64,000 nucleotides of DNA, from positions 1 to 64,000 of the forward strand of contig JAYKAV010002109.1 in NCBI GenBank assembly GCA_035582835.1. The letters are read 5' to 3'. The stretch comes from Phoebastria nigripes. Taxonomy: Eukaryota > Chordata > Aves > Procellariiformes > Diomedeidae. Made by a program: the position numbers and the translations under genes. Numbering within the stretch: position 1 is the first letter of the stretch; every line of letters begins with the position of its first letter. Shown in pieces: positions 11,360 to 25,500 of the stretch. The notes under the pieces were generated by a model. It ran no database searches. It had not been told where the DNA came from and was given only the letters and a program-made list of their open reading frames with translations.

Positions 11360-14300
11360 ACGGCTGCGGTGTNCCGCAGCGTGCTCCCTGGGTGAGGGAG
11401 CCAGGCACAGGCCCCTGGGGTGTAGGCAGTGCAGGAGGTACCACTGTGCATCAAGTATCATCACACGTACAGGTCCTTGCAGAAGCTTGTTTTGCTCTGC
11501 ATAAGAGCTTTAAATGAATTAGTACAAAGTGTAACTTAGGATTTGACTTTGAATATGAACAGTAGGAGGATACAAGGAACTTCTATCTGATATACAAAAC
11601 CACATTTGTTTCCTTGGTCCCTTGTAGTTCAGGTCTTTTGCAGAGAGAATGATGCTGGGTCGTATGACAGAAAGTTGAATAAAAATGCTGATTTATTTTG
11701 GGGAGTGAGAAGCAAATCTTAAATTTTGTATACATCCTTAGGGGTGAGAACAATACACTTCAGTTGCCCCATCGCTCACAGTTTTGAGTTAGCACCTGGG
11801 TGAGTAGGGTGGCAGGAGCCTCAGCTCAGACATCCAGAGGCCTCAGTTTCACGGGCTGCAGCTGCAGAGTGGCGAGCCTTCCTTTGGAAAGAGTTTTGGG
11901 ATCCAGGGGTAGGAAATCAGGTCTGATTGTTAACAGTATTTGCTTGAAAAAGCTAAAGCCTATAAAAGAAGTTGTCCTGTGAACTTCAGATTTGTGCTGT
12001 GCAGCAGAAAGCATAAATTTTGCTTAGAGAAAAAAGAGCCTGTGGAAGAAGTTGACGTGTCTCTGCGTGGCTGACAGTGCTGCTGACAGCAGCGGCATCC
12101 TGCTGACCAAGTGCTTTGCGAGGCAGGGAGCCTCATCCGTTACTGCGCTCACGTGCTGACAGCAAGGATCCCCGTGATTTCCTGCGGTCCTGGTGGAAAT
12201 CCCAAGAGCAGAGGCTGAGGCTGTGGGAGGCATTCATCCTCTGCTTGCAGTTCGGAGCAGAGGGAGTTAAATGGGGACCTTGAGGAAGCTGGCAGCCGGG
12301 CAAGCTGGAGTCTGGTTGGGCAGGTGAGCTGCGCTCTCGATCGGGTGAAAACATCTGTCTTTTGGGAGGGAGGCGTTTCAAGGCTTGGGATTTACAGAAT
12401 ACCGGGCAGTATTGATGCAGGGGAAGGGAAAAAAAATGTAGAGTTGATGGTCATTTTCTGTCATTCAACAGTTCTTGTCATTTTGAGATGCCAGGTGTGA
12501 CAACAGGGCTGTGAGAAGTCAGCGCCGGCAGTTACGGTGGGAAAAGGAGGCGAGACGAACCTCAGCTCAGCTGTGATGGGTGGCTCAGCTGCTGGGCTGG
12601 GGGTGCTGTGCGCCGCCAGCCCCGGCTGCTTGGCGTGGCTTGGCAAGCGTCGTGCCGAAGCTTTGGGGCAGCAGCCTTCAGTTGGTCCACAGGTGCCTGG
12701 GGACGTCTGGACCGCTTTGGGGGTCTGTGGAGGGCAATTGGCAATTATCTGTACATTTGGGTGTGCTGTACAGGGGGACCCAAAGGGAAACAGAAGATGG
12801 TCAATGGCTATTTTATCCTTTTATCCCCTTTTGACCAGGGTGGGGGTGTAGTGCTCCGTCAGTCGGAGTCACTGCCCTGCACCATGTGCCGGCATCGCCG
12901 GAGGCTTTCCTGGCTGTCCCTGCGGGGTGGCTGGACGCGGTAATCTGTTCTCCTATCAAGATACGGAGTCAATTACTCTTCAGCCGAGGAGAGCAGAGTT
13001 TGTTTAGATTAGCGAGTCCACTGTAGCATTTGGGAGACTGATGTAGTTTGAAAAAAGCCTGATGGCTGCGTGCAGCCCGGCTGGCCCTGTGCGGCCGTGG
13101 TGGGCGGTTGGGCACAACCGTGCCTGAGCCTGCCGCACCACTGCATCCCAGTGCCTCCCGGTGAGGAATGAAGCAATCCCTCCTTAGCAAGTGAAAGGTG
13201 AGGAATATCTCCCTCGCAGGGAATGAAAGGAGTATGCCCGCATGGGGATAGATAGTTTGATGGCCGCATCTGCGTGGATGAGCATTCCCGGCTTTTGAGC
13301 TGGAGTGACCTCGTCCAGCCCTGACCTGGCATTTGAGGCTGAATGCTGCAGAGATGCCAGGCTCTGTTTTCCTGTGGTGGAAGAAAGCAGTTTGGTCACT
13401 TTGGGATTTTAACTCAGACGGGCTGGTAGCCCTGGTATCGATAGTCGCTGCACACTGTGTGGACCAGAATGGGCTTTATTTTTTAACAATAATAGTGGTA
13501 TGAAGAAGCTCATTAAAATAAAAAGGAACTGACCCAGTTGTCATGGCAAAGACTTGTGATGGAGGTTCTTCATCCATATTCCCTTCCACTGTATCCACTG
13601 CTGTCTCTGTCTTCTCTGCTGATCTGCCTGTGCTGGCTGTGCTACTCATCCACGTCCAACTACAGCTTAATCCTTCTACCGGCTCTGGATGTGGGGCAAA
13701 GCGAAGGAGGAGCCGCCTCTGGGAGAGCCCCGTAGCCCTGCGTTGCTTGGGTGGGGAGATGCCTTACTCACCTGGGCGAGGTGCCTCCAACAGGCAGGGC
13801 TGGCAGTTGTTGCAACGTGTGTTTGTGTTTTATTCTGCTTTAAAAATAATAATTACAACCCTGATTCTTTTTGTGAGTATTTTTAAGTGAAGTTCAATGT
13901 ATCCTGTAACAGTAATAAAAATACTACCAGTAATAGTACTTTGTTCTTTTACGGCACTTTTCTTCTGAAGCACTTATGAGCAGCAATTCATTTAGCCTCC
14001 AGGCAACCATGCGAAATAGGTATTATTCCTTGTCCGTAGATGGAGGGAGGTGAGGTTTGTCGTGAGCCGGTGGCTTTGGCAGCAGTCCCTCAGACGTATG
14101 AACAGCTGTGGGCCCTGGCACCCATCGGAGCTGGGCTCCCGGGTGGCCGGGTTGGGTTTCGTGCTCGGTTTTGGGAGAGAATCCTGCAGAAGTGTACTTG
14201 TGCACTGGACTTTATGCCCTGTCAATAGTCCCATTTACTTTAGCAGACCCGAGTGCTGTCCTCGGGGATGTCTGACCCCGTCCAGCCCCCGGGCGCTGGC

Positions 14301-17300
14301 ACAGTGTTTGCAGGAGAGGTGTTACAGGAGTGCAGCATCTCACCTCGGGGGACCCGGGCGGGAGCCTCCGCACCCCCGGGTGCCTGTGCGGGCGGCGGGC
14401 AGAGAGAGACGGGGTGGGCAGGGAGGGCAGGCTCGGCTCGGGCCGCTCTCTTGCCTCTGCTTTTTTCCTGTTTAATGCAATCTGAGCAGAAGCCGGAAAG
14501 AGCAAGGTCACCCACGCTCCTCTGTGGTTTGAAACTCCCCAGCCCCTCCTCTGGGGAGGCCTTTTTAAATAATGAGAGCAAACAAAGTCAAATGCTGACA
14601 CGTCCTCAAAGCAGTAAGAATGGTTTGTCAGGACACAGACCACAGATTAAGTGATTTTGCAGTAGTAGAAATCATGTTAAAAATATAACCCAGCTCTACA
14701 GGTATTTATAGCTGCTGCCCTTTCCCCGGGCAGTGGGCAGCCGTCCCACTGGGGCGGGAATTGGATGCCGCCCGGCTCCGGGCGTCTGGGGTATCCACAC
14801 AGGGTGAATTACACNCCCAGGTCTCTGCAGGTCTCCTGGTGACTTTTCTGTGCATTCAAAAAGCAGAATGGAGCACACCATAATAAATAAGTAACTATCC
14901 CCAGTGAAGAGCAATGGGTAAGCCCATGTTTTTGCTGGAGGGGCTGGCTGGGTGCCTCCATCGCACTGCCTGGGGCGTGGGGCTGCCGAGGGGCTGTGTG
15001 ATGCCATGGACCACGCTGAGCTCCTCGAGATTGCGGGCAAGGTGGCTGCCACTTCCAAAACAGCTCTGGGAGCAAAAGGTATGTCTTAAATAAGGCTTAG
15101 AAAGTCAGTGCAGAACCGCCAATATTGGGACACCAATAGTGTTTGTATGGGGCATCCTCTGCTGCGAGAGCGAGGGAGGGCTGCAGGCAGCCATCCTGTG
15201 AGTTAGCCGGGGAGAGCAGCCAGGCACATTTTACTGTACGTAACCGTAGTGGCCTTCGGCGGGTCTGCACCACGGAGAGCTGGACTGCCTCCAGGACACG
15301 CTCGCTGCGCGNCTGGGCCGGCAGAGCCCTGGTCGTGCTGTGCAGGGTGCGGAGAGCCGCTTCAGCACGCCGTGCAGTGTCCCAGCCGCTGCTTGCGTGC
15401 TGTGCGTGGCCATAGTTGCAATGATTTATCTTTAACTCATTTAATGTCTGTAGCCAGGTGTCTTTGACAGGCAGCGCTGGGAGCGATGTCCCTGGGTGCT
15501 GGCTGCCTGATCCGGGGTGCCAGCACTGCCTGCGAAGCTCGGGGTTGAGCTCTTGCCAGAGCCTGGGGGGTCTGATGTGCTGGGAACTCGTCTGAGGATG
15601 GGTGGGTGCGCGCTGGGTGGGTGCAGGCTGGTGGGTGCCCTCTTCCTCTGCACTGAGGGGGGACTAGAAACTGGGGCTGGCTGCAGCCGGCGGCTTTGGG
15701 AAGAGCCCCAGGGGTAAATCCTGCGTTACAACAGCATCTTTGCCCGTGCTGCCAGACCACCGTCCCACTGGGTGTTCCTGGAATTGCTGCCATCAGGAGC
15801 AATCCCCAGAAATGCCAGAGGGGAGGCTGCAGATTTCCTAAAATGCATTTTATAGAGTCACTGGGACATGTTCAGTTCCTGGGATGAGGTGNGAAAACCC
15901 TGGGCTTTGCTCCCTCTCCCCCTCGTTCTCACTGGTCAGGGAAGGCCTTAGAGGGCTGCTTCTTGTTGTCTTTCCCAAGATGATACTTCTTTTTCTGGTG
16001 TTTTCTCACCAACCCTTCAGCAGTTTGACTGGTGTTACATGTTTTAGCTGCATTAGCTTCTTTGCTGGTTAGAAATGGCAGAAAAAATGCTTTGACCTTG
16101 GCCTGTGTGCTGAGAACAGAGTCCAGGCGCAAGCTTTTGTATCAGTAATTTCCTAGCGAAGGCTCCTGCCTCCTCCCCCTCCCCGTCTATCTGGAGCAGG
16201 CNGCGGCAGCGTCCGCACATTTTCTGACGTGCTGTTGGGGAGGGTTTGGACGGGCTATCTCGGCAACTCCTCTTTCCTCTTGTAAAAGAGAGAAAAGGAG
16301 AAAAGTGATTTGTGTGCAGATCAGGTTAATTGCTTTCATCTGGGAGGCAATTGGGTGCATTAACTGGAAAATGACATACCGCATGCAAATATTGTTCAGA
16401 TGGTCTACATTTTTTCTTGGATCGTGTGTGTGTGCGCGCGCACATTTGTGGGCATGTGTCGTCTTCTACCCGTGGACACAACGCATGGGGTTTGTGTGCG
16501 TATTCTCTTCTTGTATAAATAACATCTCCATCCCTTGCCCCGGTGCCTGCAGCAATCCGTCGGCAGATGCTGTCTGTGGAGGAGACGTGGAGAAACGGGT
16601 GCTTTGCGCCATGCTGTCCGTGGGAAGGAGTGCCGGTCACGGGTCCCCCCCCGCTGGGTGGGGCTCTGCGAGCCTCTGCGCGGGGACGTCGCGGGGCTTG
16701 GCGTGAAATCGGCACCTCTTCTTGCCACTGCTCAGGCACAAAGTTGAGAACTAACCCTCCAGGTCACCCCCTCCCTTCTCCCACTGTCTGGAAGTGCCGG
16801 CTCTGTTCAGCAGGGCAGGTCTGGGTGGCACGTGTCCAGCTCGGGTCCGAAGCCTGGAGCCGTGGGTCTGCGGGGACTGCATCCCCTCCTCGGCTGGCTC
16901 CGGGCTTTGTCCCTGTGAGTGCTCGTACGCTTCAGAACATGTGAGGTCGCCCCAATTAGCTCAGCCTGTTCACACGGATTTAGTTGTCTGGCTTTCAGTT
17001 ACTTGCTTTGTTTTTATGTGTCCCCTGTGGTCAGAGAGGAAAGTCTTTCCCTGATAATACAAACTTCCACTTGCAAAGAAATCTGTTACTTCCTGATCTG
17101 TTCCCAAGTCCCCAGGAACATCTTTAAATGGTTAGAAAAAAAATAGCAGCACGGGGATTTTTTTCCCGTTCTTGTTTACAGCACAGCCTGTGCCAGATGC
17201 CAGATCCGTGGTTCCTGGCTGATCCGGAGGGTGGCTTTGAAGGGGGAGCAGAGCGGGGCAGTGCCGGGGCGCCTGCGGGATGGGGCATCCTCCCCCCGTC

Positions 17301-17720
17301 GCTGTGCTGAGGGTGGGACGAGGCTGGGCTGAGGGTGGCAGCTAAGAGGGGCCTGGGGGGCAGCGGTTTTCCCTCTGTTCAGCTCACCCTCCGTTTTGCC
17401 ACGTTGGTGCTTAAACGCTTGAATTACGGCCTGCATTGGAACGCTGCCCAAGTCCCCGCAGGGATAAGGTTAGCAGCCTGAGGCTAGCAGGGCAGCAGGC
17501 CAGTCCCTCTGGGTGCCTGTTTCCAGTTAACAGAGGGGGGGCCGTGTGTCCTGCAGGGATCCCCTGGGATCAGTGGTGATCCGTTTGCTCCTGCCCGCGT
17601 GGGCAGCAGGGCAGAGCTGTGCCCTCGCGGCCGGAGGAGAGGATGGGGCTCTGCCCTCGCGCACCCTCCGGCTTTCCAAGAGTTGGGGTCGAGGTGGGCG
17701 CTTGGCCGCTTCAGCGGCTC

Positions 17721-17760
17721 TGTCCTGAGATGACTATCTCTGTCCTGAGATGACTATCTC
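17721..17760 (+). repeat. Perfect 20-bp tandem duplication
   Basis: The 20-mer tgtcctgagatgactatctc occurs at 17721-17740 and again at 17741-17760 without a mismatch. It is a short recent-looking duplication in AR intron 1 with no other visible function. Confidence 0.9.
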
Positions 17761-20700
17761 GCTGCTCGCTTAAAAGAGAATTAAGAGAACGCTCTCAAGG
17801 CTAGGAGGCCTAAAATTAGATGTGGCATCTGTGTTTTGGTTTGCAGGCGGGCTTAAAAGAAAACGATTCCTGGCTGCTTTCATTCTTCGCCTGCTTGGCA
17901 GGGTGAAGCAGAGGTGATGCAGACAGGGTGCTAGGCTCGTAAACGATTGCAAATCGCCTCGGCTATCTCAGGACATCGCTGCCCAGTGGGCCCAGCGTGT
18001 CTGCAGATTTCAGTGCCTGTCTGTGGTTACAGGGGTGCCTCCCATGCACGCGCATCCCCTGGGATCAGCCGATTGCTGCTGCTGCAGGGTTCTGCCCTCT
18101 ATATTTCCCAAGAAATGCTTTCAGCCCCCAAAATGACAGGTCTGGCTGTCCGTGCCTTGACGTACTGGCATCAAGGCAACGTTTCCCAGGGCCGTGCCGG
18201 GCTGGGATGCCCTGGGCTCACCGTGAGCGTTCCGCCACCAGCACAGCTCACTGCTCACCCCCGCCAGCCCGGCCTCGCGGAGGTGCCGCCGTCCTGCCGC
18301 AGCCGGCGGGTGCGGGCAGCTGTGAGCCATGGGCACACGCGGCCTCAGGGCAGCCACTGGGGAAGGCAAGGCCACGGAGCAGGAGGACCTGGCTGGACGT
18401 TAGCCGGTTGCTGTGGGATGCTGAGGAATTTGCCTCTGCATTGCCTCTGTTGCTGAGATCAGGGCTAAGAGTGCCAAGAAGACCATAGATACGCGAAACC
18501 TTCGTTATAATTTGCGTGTTTGCTCTTTATGAGATGACTCAGAGCATGATCTGCTTTGAGGGCATGGGAGATGATATTGTTGCATAAGTTGTGAAGTCTC
18601 CTCTAGAAAACAAATGGTTTGCCAGAAGAGCTGAAGAGAAATTTTGCAGATACAGCTTATACCCGTTTCCAGACATAATAAGGAAAAGCATTTTTATGCC
18701 CCTGCAGCTGTGTTTATGCAAAGGTTTGGTCTTGGTACAAACNTACCTAAAAATAAGCCAATTCTGCCAGTAAGTTCCAGCACCAGCTGAAGTTCCCACT
18801 TAGGCCAGCCCAAAAACCCCACCGCAGGCTCTCGGCAGCCGCCCGCAGCTGCGCCGGGAGNGGGGCGCGGTGCAGGAGCCGGCGCGGCTGGCGATGCACA
18901 GCCACCACGGCAAGTCCCTGCATCCCGCTTCTGCGAGAGGGAATGCTGCGGGGCCGAGGGCGGGCTCCCTGAGCTGGACGTTGCCGTTTCTTCCTCTCTT
19001 CCCCATCTGTCCCCAGGGCCGCCGTGCTTTGCCGGGAGGAGGAGGAGGGTGCTGGCCCGCCCGGCAGCTGGGAGGCGGGAGAGGCGGGAGCAGCGGCCCT
19101 CTGAAGGCAGCGATGCTGCCTTTTGCTTTGCTGCCCGTGCTAGCAGGCCTCGCTCGCATGGTGTGCCTCCCCGACTGGGTGCCTCTGATATAAGTGGTAT
19201 TTGTGGTCTCATTTTTCCATGCTGGATTCCTCTGTTGTCGGCCATCTGCCCATTTTCAACTCATGCTTCATCCAATAGAGAAATAAAAATGCAGAATTTG
19301 CGGCACCGGTTTCCTTAGCAATAATTCCACTGCCAAATGAAGTGGGGAAAATATTATGTGTTTTAAATATCCGAGTCTGGAAGTGAATCCTGACATCTCT
19401 CAGCAATCCGGCTGGGAGCCTTCCCGTTGTGGAAGTTGTACTGGTGGTCTGAGGTCCGAGAGTGGCAGGGAGGGTGCCGGTCTGCAGCCCCCGTTTGCAC
19501 CGACTTGTTCTTTGGTGGAATAACCGGGGAGTGGGATAATCAGACAGGTTTCCACAAGTCCCCGCAGGAACAGAGGCAGATGCTGTCTCCGGCTGCAGAG
19601 CTGATGCAGTTCATCGTCCGTAAGTGAGAGGAACGCTGTTAAGCACATGTTGCAAGTGGGGCAAGGTGTGGAGCTGTATTCCCACTTTCTCATCACGGAA
19701 GAATGTGGAAGCCTGTGTTTACTAGAGTCTGTGAAACTCACGGGAGGTCAGTAAAATAGAATGGTGGGTGGTTCACGGGTTTTGCTGGCATCTTGGAGGA
19801 GGTCAGGCTCCCAGCAGAAGGCAGCACCTCAGCACCAGGAATTCGCTGTGTTGCTAAACCAGCCCCAGAAAGTAGAGAAAATTCAATTTATGCAGCCAGT
19901 TCGGTTCAAAGGCTAGTCATTCAAAATGGAGGTCTACTCGGAATTGAAAAAGCCAGAAAATGCGGGAGGTTTTCTTCTAACCTGTGTAGAGAATGAGGCA
20001 TGGGACAATGGTATCCAACGGCTATTAAATCTTGGAGATCCCTTTAGAAAAGGGCCAGTCAGCAGAGTTTGCAGCTCACAAATAAGCCTGGCTTGGCTTT
20101 AGTAGTCAATTGATTTGGCATACAGTCTGCTTTGATAAATTTAGTTCTGACTTACCAGAAGAGCAATTTAAAATGTTCACATTTCCATTGAATTTATGGA
20201 TCCATTTGAATGCAGCTTGACACATACCACAATTAAAATATTAACCCAGCATCTAATAAATAAGAAATGTATCATACACCCTTCTCTAAGTTATAGAATG
20301 GAAAATCAAAAGTCATGACAAACTGTGTAATTGCTTCGAAAGAAATATGTGTATTTGCTAAACAGGGGAAGGCTCTTACTAACAAAAAGAACTGTCACAT
20401 CATCTGCAGAGGCATCAACATGGCCCTATTTAAAATGAACACATTCTGCACATTGCAAAGAGAAAATGTGAAGGTAGGGAACATTACTGAATGCATTCTT
20501 TAGGGAAAATCACTGCAAAAGACAGACGTAGAAAAGATGAAAATTGATTATTTAAGTAGAGGGATCCTTGTTGCCACATTAAATTCTGATTATATTTGAA
20601 GTTCTATATGATGTTGATTTAAATCAGCCCGGCTCTTGGAAAGAGACAGCGCGCCCGGGGTGACCCCNGCGGGGGGCTCCGGGGGGCTGAGATGCTCGAG

Positions 20701-21848
20701 ATGCGCGAGGGTTGGCTGCCCGGTTCCGCTGCCCGCCGGCTGGAAGTGGCGGCGAGCGCTCTGCCGACAGCGCCCGGAGGGGCGCAGGCCCTGAGGCTTC
20801 TGTTCTCTGTTAGAAAGCCAAGGCTGGTGAATGAGGCTCGCGGTGCTCGTCCCGCTGCCAGGCTGCGGAGGAGATGTCGGTGGGTTGGAGAGGGACTCTC
20901 TCCTTGCCCGAGCGCAGAGGTGAGCGGGGGTCTGAATATGGCGTTGACATCAGTCCCCCCGACCTGCCAGCACCGCACGTACCGTATCATCTCTCCCTCC
21001 GGCAGCTGTTGTTTTCAGTTTGAGACACGGCAGTACTTTGTTGATTGGCCAAGGGATTTGTGGAGATACCTCGGGGACCAAATGGCCGGTTCACATGAGG
21101 TGCTCTGGCTGCACCCCATCGCTGGACACAGGTCTGTGCTGGCAGAGCACCCGGCCTCTGTGAGCCGCCCTCGTCCCTGTACCCTGCCAGTGAAAAGTCT
21201 CGGAGCAGGTATTGTTCTACAAAGGCTTTGTGAGCAGAAGCAGGGACTACTTGTCTAATTTGTAAATGCAGTGCTGGCATTAAGATCCATGTACTACAGA
21301 AACAAAAGGAACATTAATCTGCACGTGAAGGGCGTGTGGAGAGAGTAGCCTTGGTCTTCTGCCCCACGTTGATCTCTGTGGTTGCGTGAGCCCGGCAAGC
21401 CCTGGGCGAGGACGGGGATTCCTGCTGAGAAAAGCCCTCCTGCCCTGGGAGCGCTGCTCCGGCGCTGTTGGAGGCACGAGGAGCCGTGCTGCTGGCGCGG
21501 CTGGCTGCGGGCCGGCCGCCTCCAGTCCCCCTTGCCAGCCCCAGTGACAGGTGGGCTGCCGAGGGGTGGCCCTGGCCAGGGGGGTCGGGGCTGGCGCAGG
21601 CAGGGAGACGTTTTGTTACCTCCAGAGATTTGCATTTCAGATCTGGCTGTTGTGAAAAGCCGCCAAGGAACTTGCATCACATCTTCCTAAGTGCTTAATA
21701 AGTATCACTGCGCATAGTTTTCAAAGAGGGGAAGCGAAACATCTTCCTATAAAAGCAGACTGTCAGTACGTGTACTACCAGGCTGCGGTACCCTGCCAAG
21801 TGCAGTAGCAGCCAGGATGCTTTCTAGGGGACTGTAAACCAGTGCTCC

Positions 21849-21997
21849 CTTAAGTAACCTTGCAACACGTTTATGCCGTCTCTTTTCGTAGATACCTTCT
21901 CTGTCTGGGGAAATCAAGTGTTTCATCTTCTCTGAGCTGATTGATTTAAGCTGCTCCCTGAGCTCGCTACCTGGAGATCAGGTTTTGAGGCAGAAGT
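21849..21997 (+). repeat. Duplicated ~150-bp block, copy 1
   Basis: This block reappears in direct orientation at 22385-22529. The two copies share the run from cttaagtaaccttgcaaca through to gaggcagaagt, with only a few substitutions (for example cacg/catg and gattg/gactg) and one 4-base length difference near gagctcgctacctgg. Sequences on either side are unrelated. No transposon terminus is recognised, so a local segmental duplication is the simplest reading; a short unrecognised interspersed repeat is the alternative. Confidence 0.9.
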
Positions 21998-22384
21998 AGG
22001 AGTACTGGCTGATGGCAGTGTCTCTTGGAGCATGATGTGTATGGATCAAGAGTGTCTCATTATTATTTGTGATTTTCTTTATAGTTACATTTTCTTTTTG
22101 TCAGCAGAGGAGATGGATTTGAGAATGGAAGATTATGGTGTGGGTTAAACTAACTTAAAAAATATTTGTCAGGACAGACTGTTTCCTTGGGAAATAAGTA
22201 GGGCTCTCTGTGCACCAAGGATGCCAAGGTCTTGTCCTTGGAGGCTCCAGGTGACTCTGCAGTCACCAGGACGGTGTGGTGTACAGCGCTGGTGGCCTCG
22301 GGGGTGCTTCTCCGGGCTGAAGCCCGCTTGCATTACTCCTGTTTTGCTTTTTGTCTCCTTCAAGCTTCATAGGTGAGGTCCCAT

Positions 22385-22529
22385 CTTAAGTAACCTTGCA
22401 ACATGTTTATGCCGTCTCTTTTCGTAGATACCTTCTCTGTCTGGGGAAATCAAGTGTTTCATCTTCTCTGAGCTGACTGATTTAAGCTGCTCCCTGAGCT
22501 CACTGGAGATCAGGTTTTGAGGCAGAAGT
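22385..22529 (+). repeat. Duplicated ~150-bp block, copy 2
   Basis: Second copy of the block at 21849-21997, offset by 536 bases, in the same orientation and four bases shorter. The spacer of about 390 bases between the copies is not itself duplicated. Both copies are in AR intron 1. Confidence 0.9.
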
Positions 22530-25500
22530 TTTGCTCTCAGTACTGTGTCCAAAATGCAGGCAGCTGCCTACCGCAGAGGCCCCCCGTGCCATACAGAGGC
22601 TGCAGAGTGACTTTGCCCAGGCCTTGCATTCCAGGTATCGCATACCTGCCTCTTTTCACCTTTTTAACCTCATTTTCTGCCATCTGTCTTAGGGACGACT
22701 GGAAGGTGAGAGCCAGTGGTGATCGTTAGGATCAGGAGACTCCCCAGTGGTTTGGGTTATGACATGGCCTCTGCCGTCACCCCGACCATAGGTGTGCAGT
22801 GGCCCGGTTGGTCGGGGTGGCTGTTTGGGACTGTCCCCTGGGCGCTGGGGCAAAGGCCGCCCCGGGGCAAACGGCAGCCGGTTTCCGCGCAGCCCCGGGC
22901 TGAAGCAGCCTTCTTGTGCAGCAAAGGAACGCGAAAGGAAAAAGAGCCGTGGGCTTGCCTGGGCCTGGGCTGGTGGAGGTGGGGCTTCAGCTGCGGCTGG
23001 GACCCACTGTGTGGGAAATATACTGTCAAAATAAGTAAATAGAGNGTTTGAAAAGAAAAAAGAGAATTTAATTTGGGAGATTTGAGAATGGATTTGTGCG
23101 GCTGCGCTTGTTGAAGTTATTTGTGNCTGGGCTGGGAGGCAGCCTCTGAGCTGCTGCCTGCTGCCCTCTCGGCGGGGGAGCCCCCCGCCGCTGCTCCCGG
23201 GCTGGCGGTGGGAGGACCTTCTCCCGAGGGCNTGCTAGTTCTGCCTGCCCTCACTGCCAGGCATGTTTGGAAAACCCGTTGTCATCTGCTAGTGTTTATT
23301 TAAATCCAATGAAGATCAAGTTCCCATATGTGTTTACCACGGACTGTCCCTGTTGTTCACGCTGTGCACCATGCTCTGCTCTCTCAGAGATGCTATCTCG
23401 CCTCTCCGCCTCCAGCAGTTATACATGAAAACAAGGCATGTTCAGCTTAGAAACATATTCAAGGCTATCTAGAAAAAAGGAAATAAATTCAGTGTACAAG
23501 GCTGCATGTTTATAGATTAAACCGCTCAAAGCATTTTAACAGATGGGATGCTTTAAAGTTTCTGTGCAGGCCTTGTTATCTGAATCAGTGTGGCTTAATG
23601 ACTGTGGATTGAAGATTCAGTTCAGCTCTGGCTGAAGCCAGTGGCAGTGAAATGGGAATGTGCAAGAGGACATGAGACTCGTGCCTGGAATGAACAGTCG
23701 TGCTCTTAGCTAAACGTGGGTCTGCACCTCGGTGTGGGTCACAGACCTTTGTCCAGGCATGAGCCACGCAACTCCATTGATGGGAAGCCAGTTATTTTTT
23801 TTAATATTGTGTTTGAAAATGTCATGCACAGATGGTGCCATTTTAAAGGCAACATTTGCTACTGATGACATCGTAGTATCTCAGAAATGACAATACTTGA
23901 AATGACTGGGCAGGATTCTGTGTCATCCAAGTTTGTGTGCAAGTGCTTATTCAGTTCATGGCTCAGCATCTGCTTGAGCATTATGGCCAGGCAGATTTTT
24001 GGATATTGCGTTGTAAAGGTGCAAAACCACCAGCCGCTTTCCCCAAAGGGCAAGGTGTGTGACCAAAAGTGCTCTGCTACAGGGATTCCCTGCTGATGGC
24101 TGGTGGGGCTGGGATGAGCCGGGGCACGTGGCAGCCGCCGTGGGTGGGCAGGCAAATCCCGGTTAGGGATTCTCNGAAGGCCAGTCCAGCTGAGTCCCCG
24201 TGTTTGCAAATCCACCGCACTGTGCTTTAGCAGACATGTTTCTGGACAAGGCAGCTAATCCCGGAGGGGGTTCCAAGCCCNCTGGTGCAAACACTGACAC
24301 TGAGCCATTCAGTGGGCTGGTGATCTGGTGCCACGAGGAGGTTGTGCCAGCNGTCAGGGCACAGCCTTGTCGAGAACAACGCTGCAACGTTTCATTTCAG
24401 TCTGGTGGGTTGTTCTGCTGCAACTGTTGGAGTAATTTTAACATGGAAAATGTAGTCAAATTTAAGAGTGAAGGGGGTGGAAGTTGTGTTTGTTCGGTTA
24501 TGTCAGACTGATGGAAAACAGAGAGAGTGTAAGGAATGTGCATCGTGTTATATTAGCATGGTGAATTGCTTAGCGAATTAATCTTATTCGAGCAGGTAGG
24601 CATGGACTGCAGAAGCCATGCAGATAAAGCAGCAAACGTACTTTTTCATGGCCTGTCGTAGGAGTCAGAAGCTCTAGGCGCTGGGGGGGCAGTTGTGCCT
24701 TGGCTCCTTTTGGGTAGCGTGTGCCGTCTGTTGCTGAGATGGAAACTTTCTTTGTGGGTTATGAGAAGTGGTTGACTTTCCTCTTGTCCAAAGCCCTTGG
24801 TTTTCTGGGTATGTTGTGAAATCTGGGCTGTTTGGTGAAATTAACTACTGACAAACAAGTGCTTGCATTGCAAAATTGTAGTTCCTACTCTACAGAAATA
24901 TTTGCATGTGGCAGGAGCTCAATAGACTCTATTCGTTTCCTTAGAGAACCCTTCAGAAATGACAGTAAAATTCTTCCTGTAGCCTAAGAGAGATACTGAG
25001 GTTGTTTTTTCTCCCCCCCTGAAAACCGCCATGCTCTGTTGTGAGCAGCCCTGACCTTGGCCTTCAAGCCGTGCGCCACGGCTGGAATCTCTGCCCGACG
25101 TCACTGCTGCACCAGTTGTGTCTGCCCGCGCTGCGCTATCTCCCTGCTTTGGGTTTCTGAGGCAGTGTGACACTTGCCATATATTGTGTAAACTACGGTC
25201 ACGTATTCTGGAGCCCTCCGCAACGCGCTCGGTGCTTGTTTTTGTCAGACCTCCGTACTCCTGTGGCTCTGTGGGGCGGGTGCAATCAGCAGGTACCGAC
25301 AGAGTGAAAACTTCCGCTNGGAGGAAAGCTTTGAGCAGCACATCATGAGTCCGCTGCTGAGCCACCCCTTCTGCCCCTTGCGCAGGGGCTGAGGAGCTGC
25401 AAACGCTGCTGGTCGCTGGGACTCCCGTGCGGGTGGGTGTCTGGGGCTCTGCCCAGAAAGCTGCCAGTTTGCATGCCCCTGCAGCCTCCGTAAGCCATCT

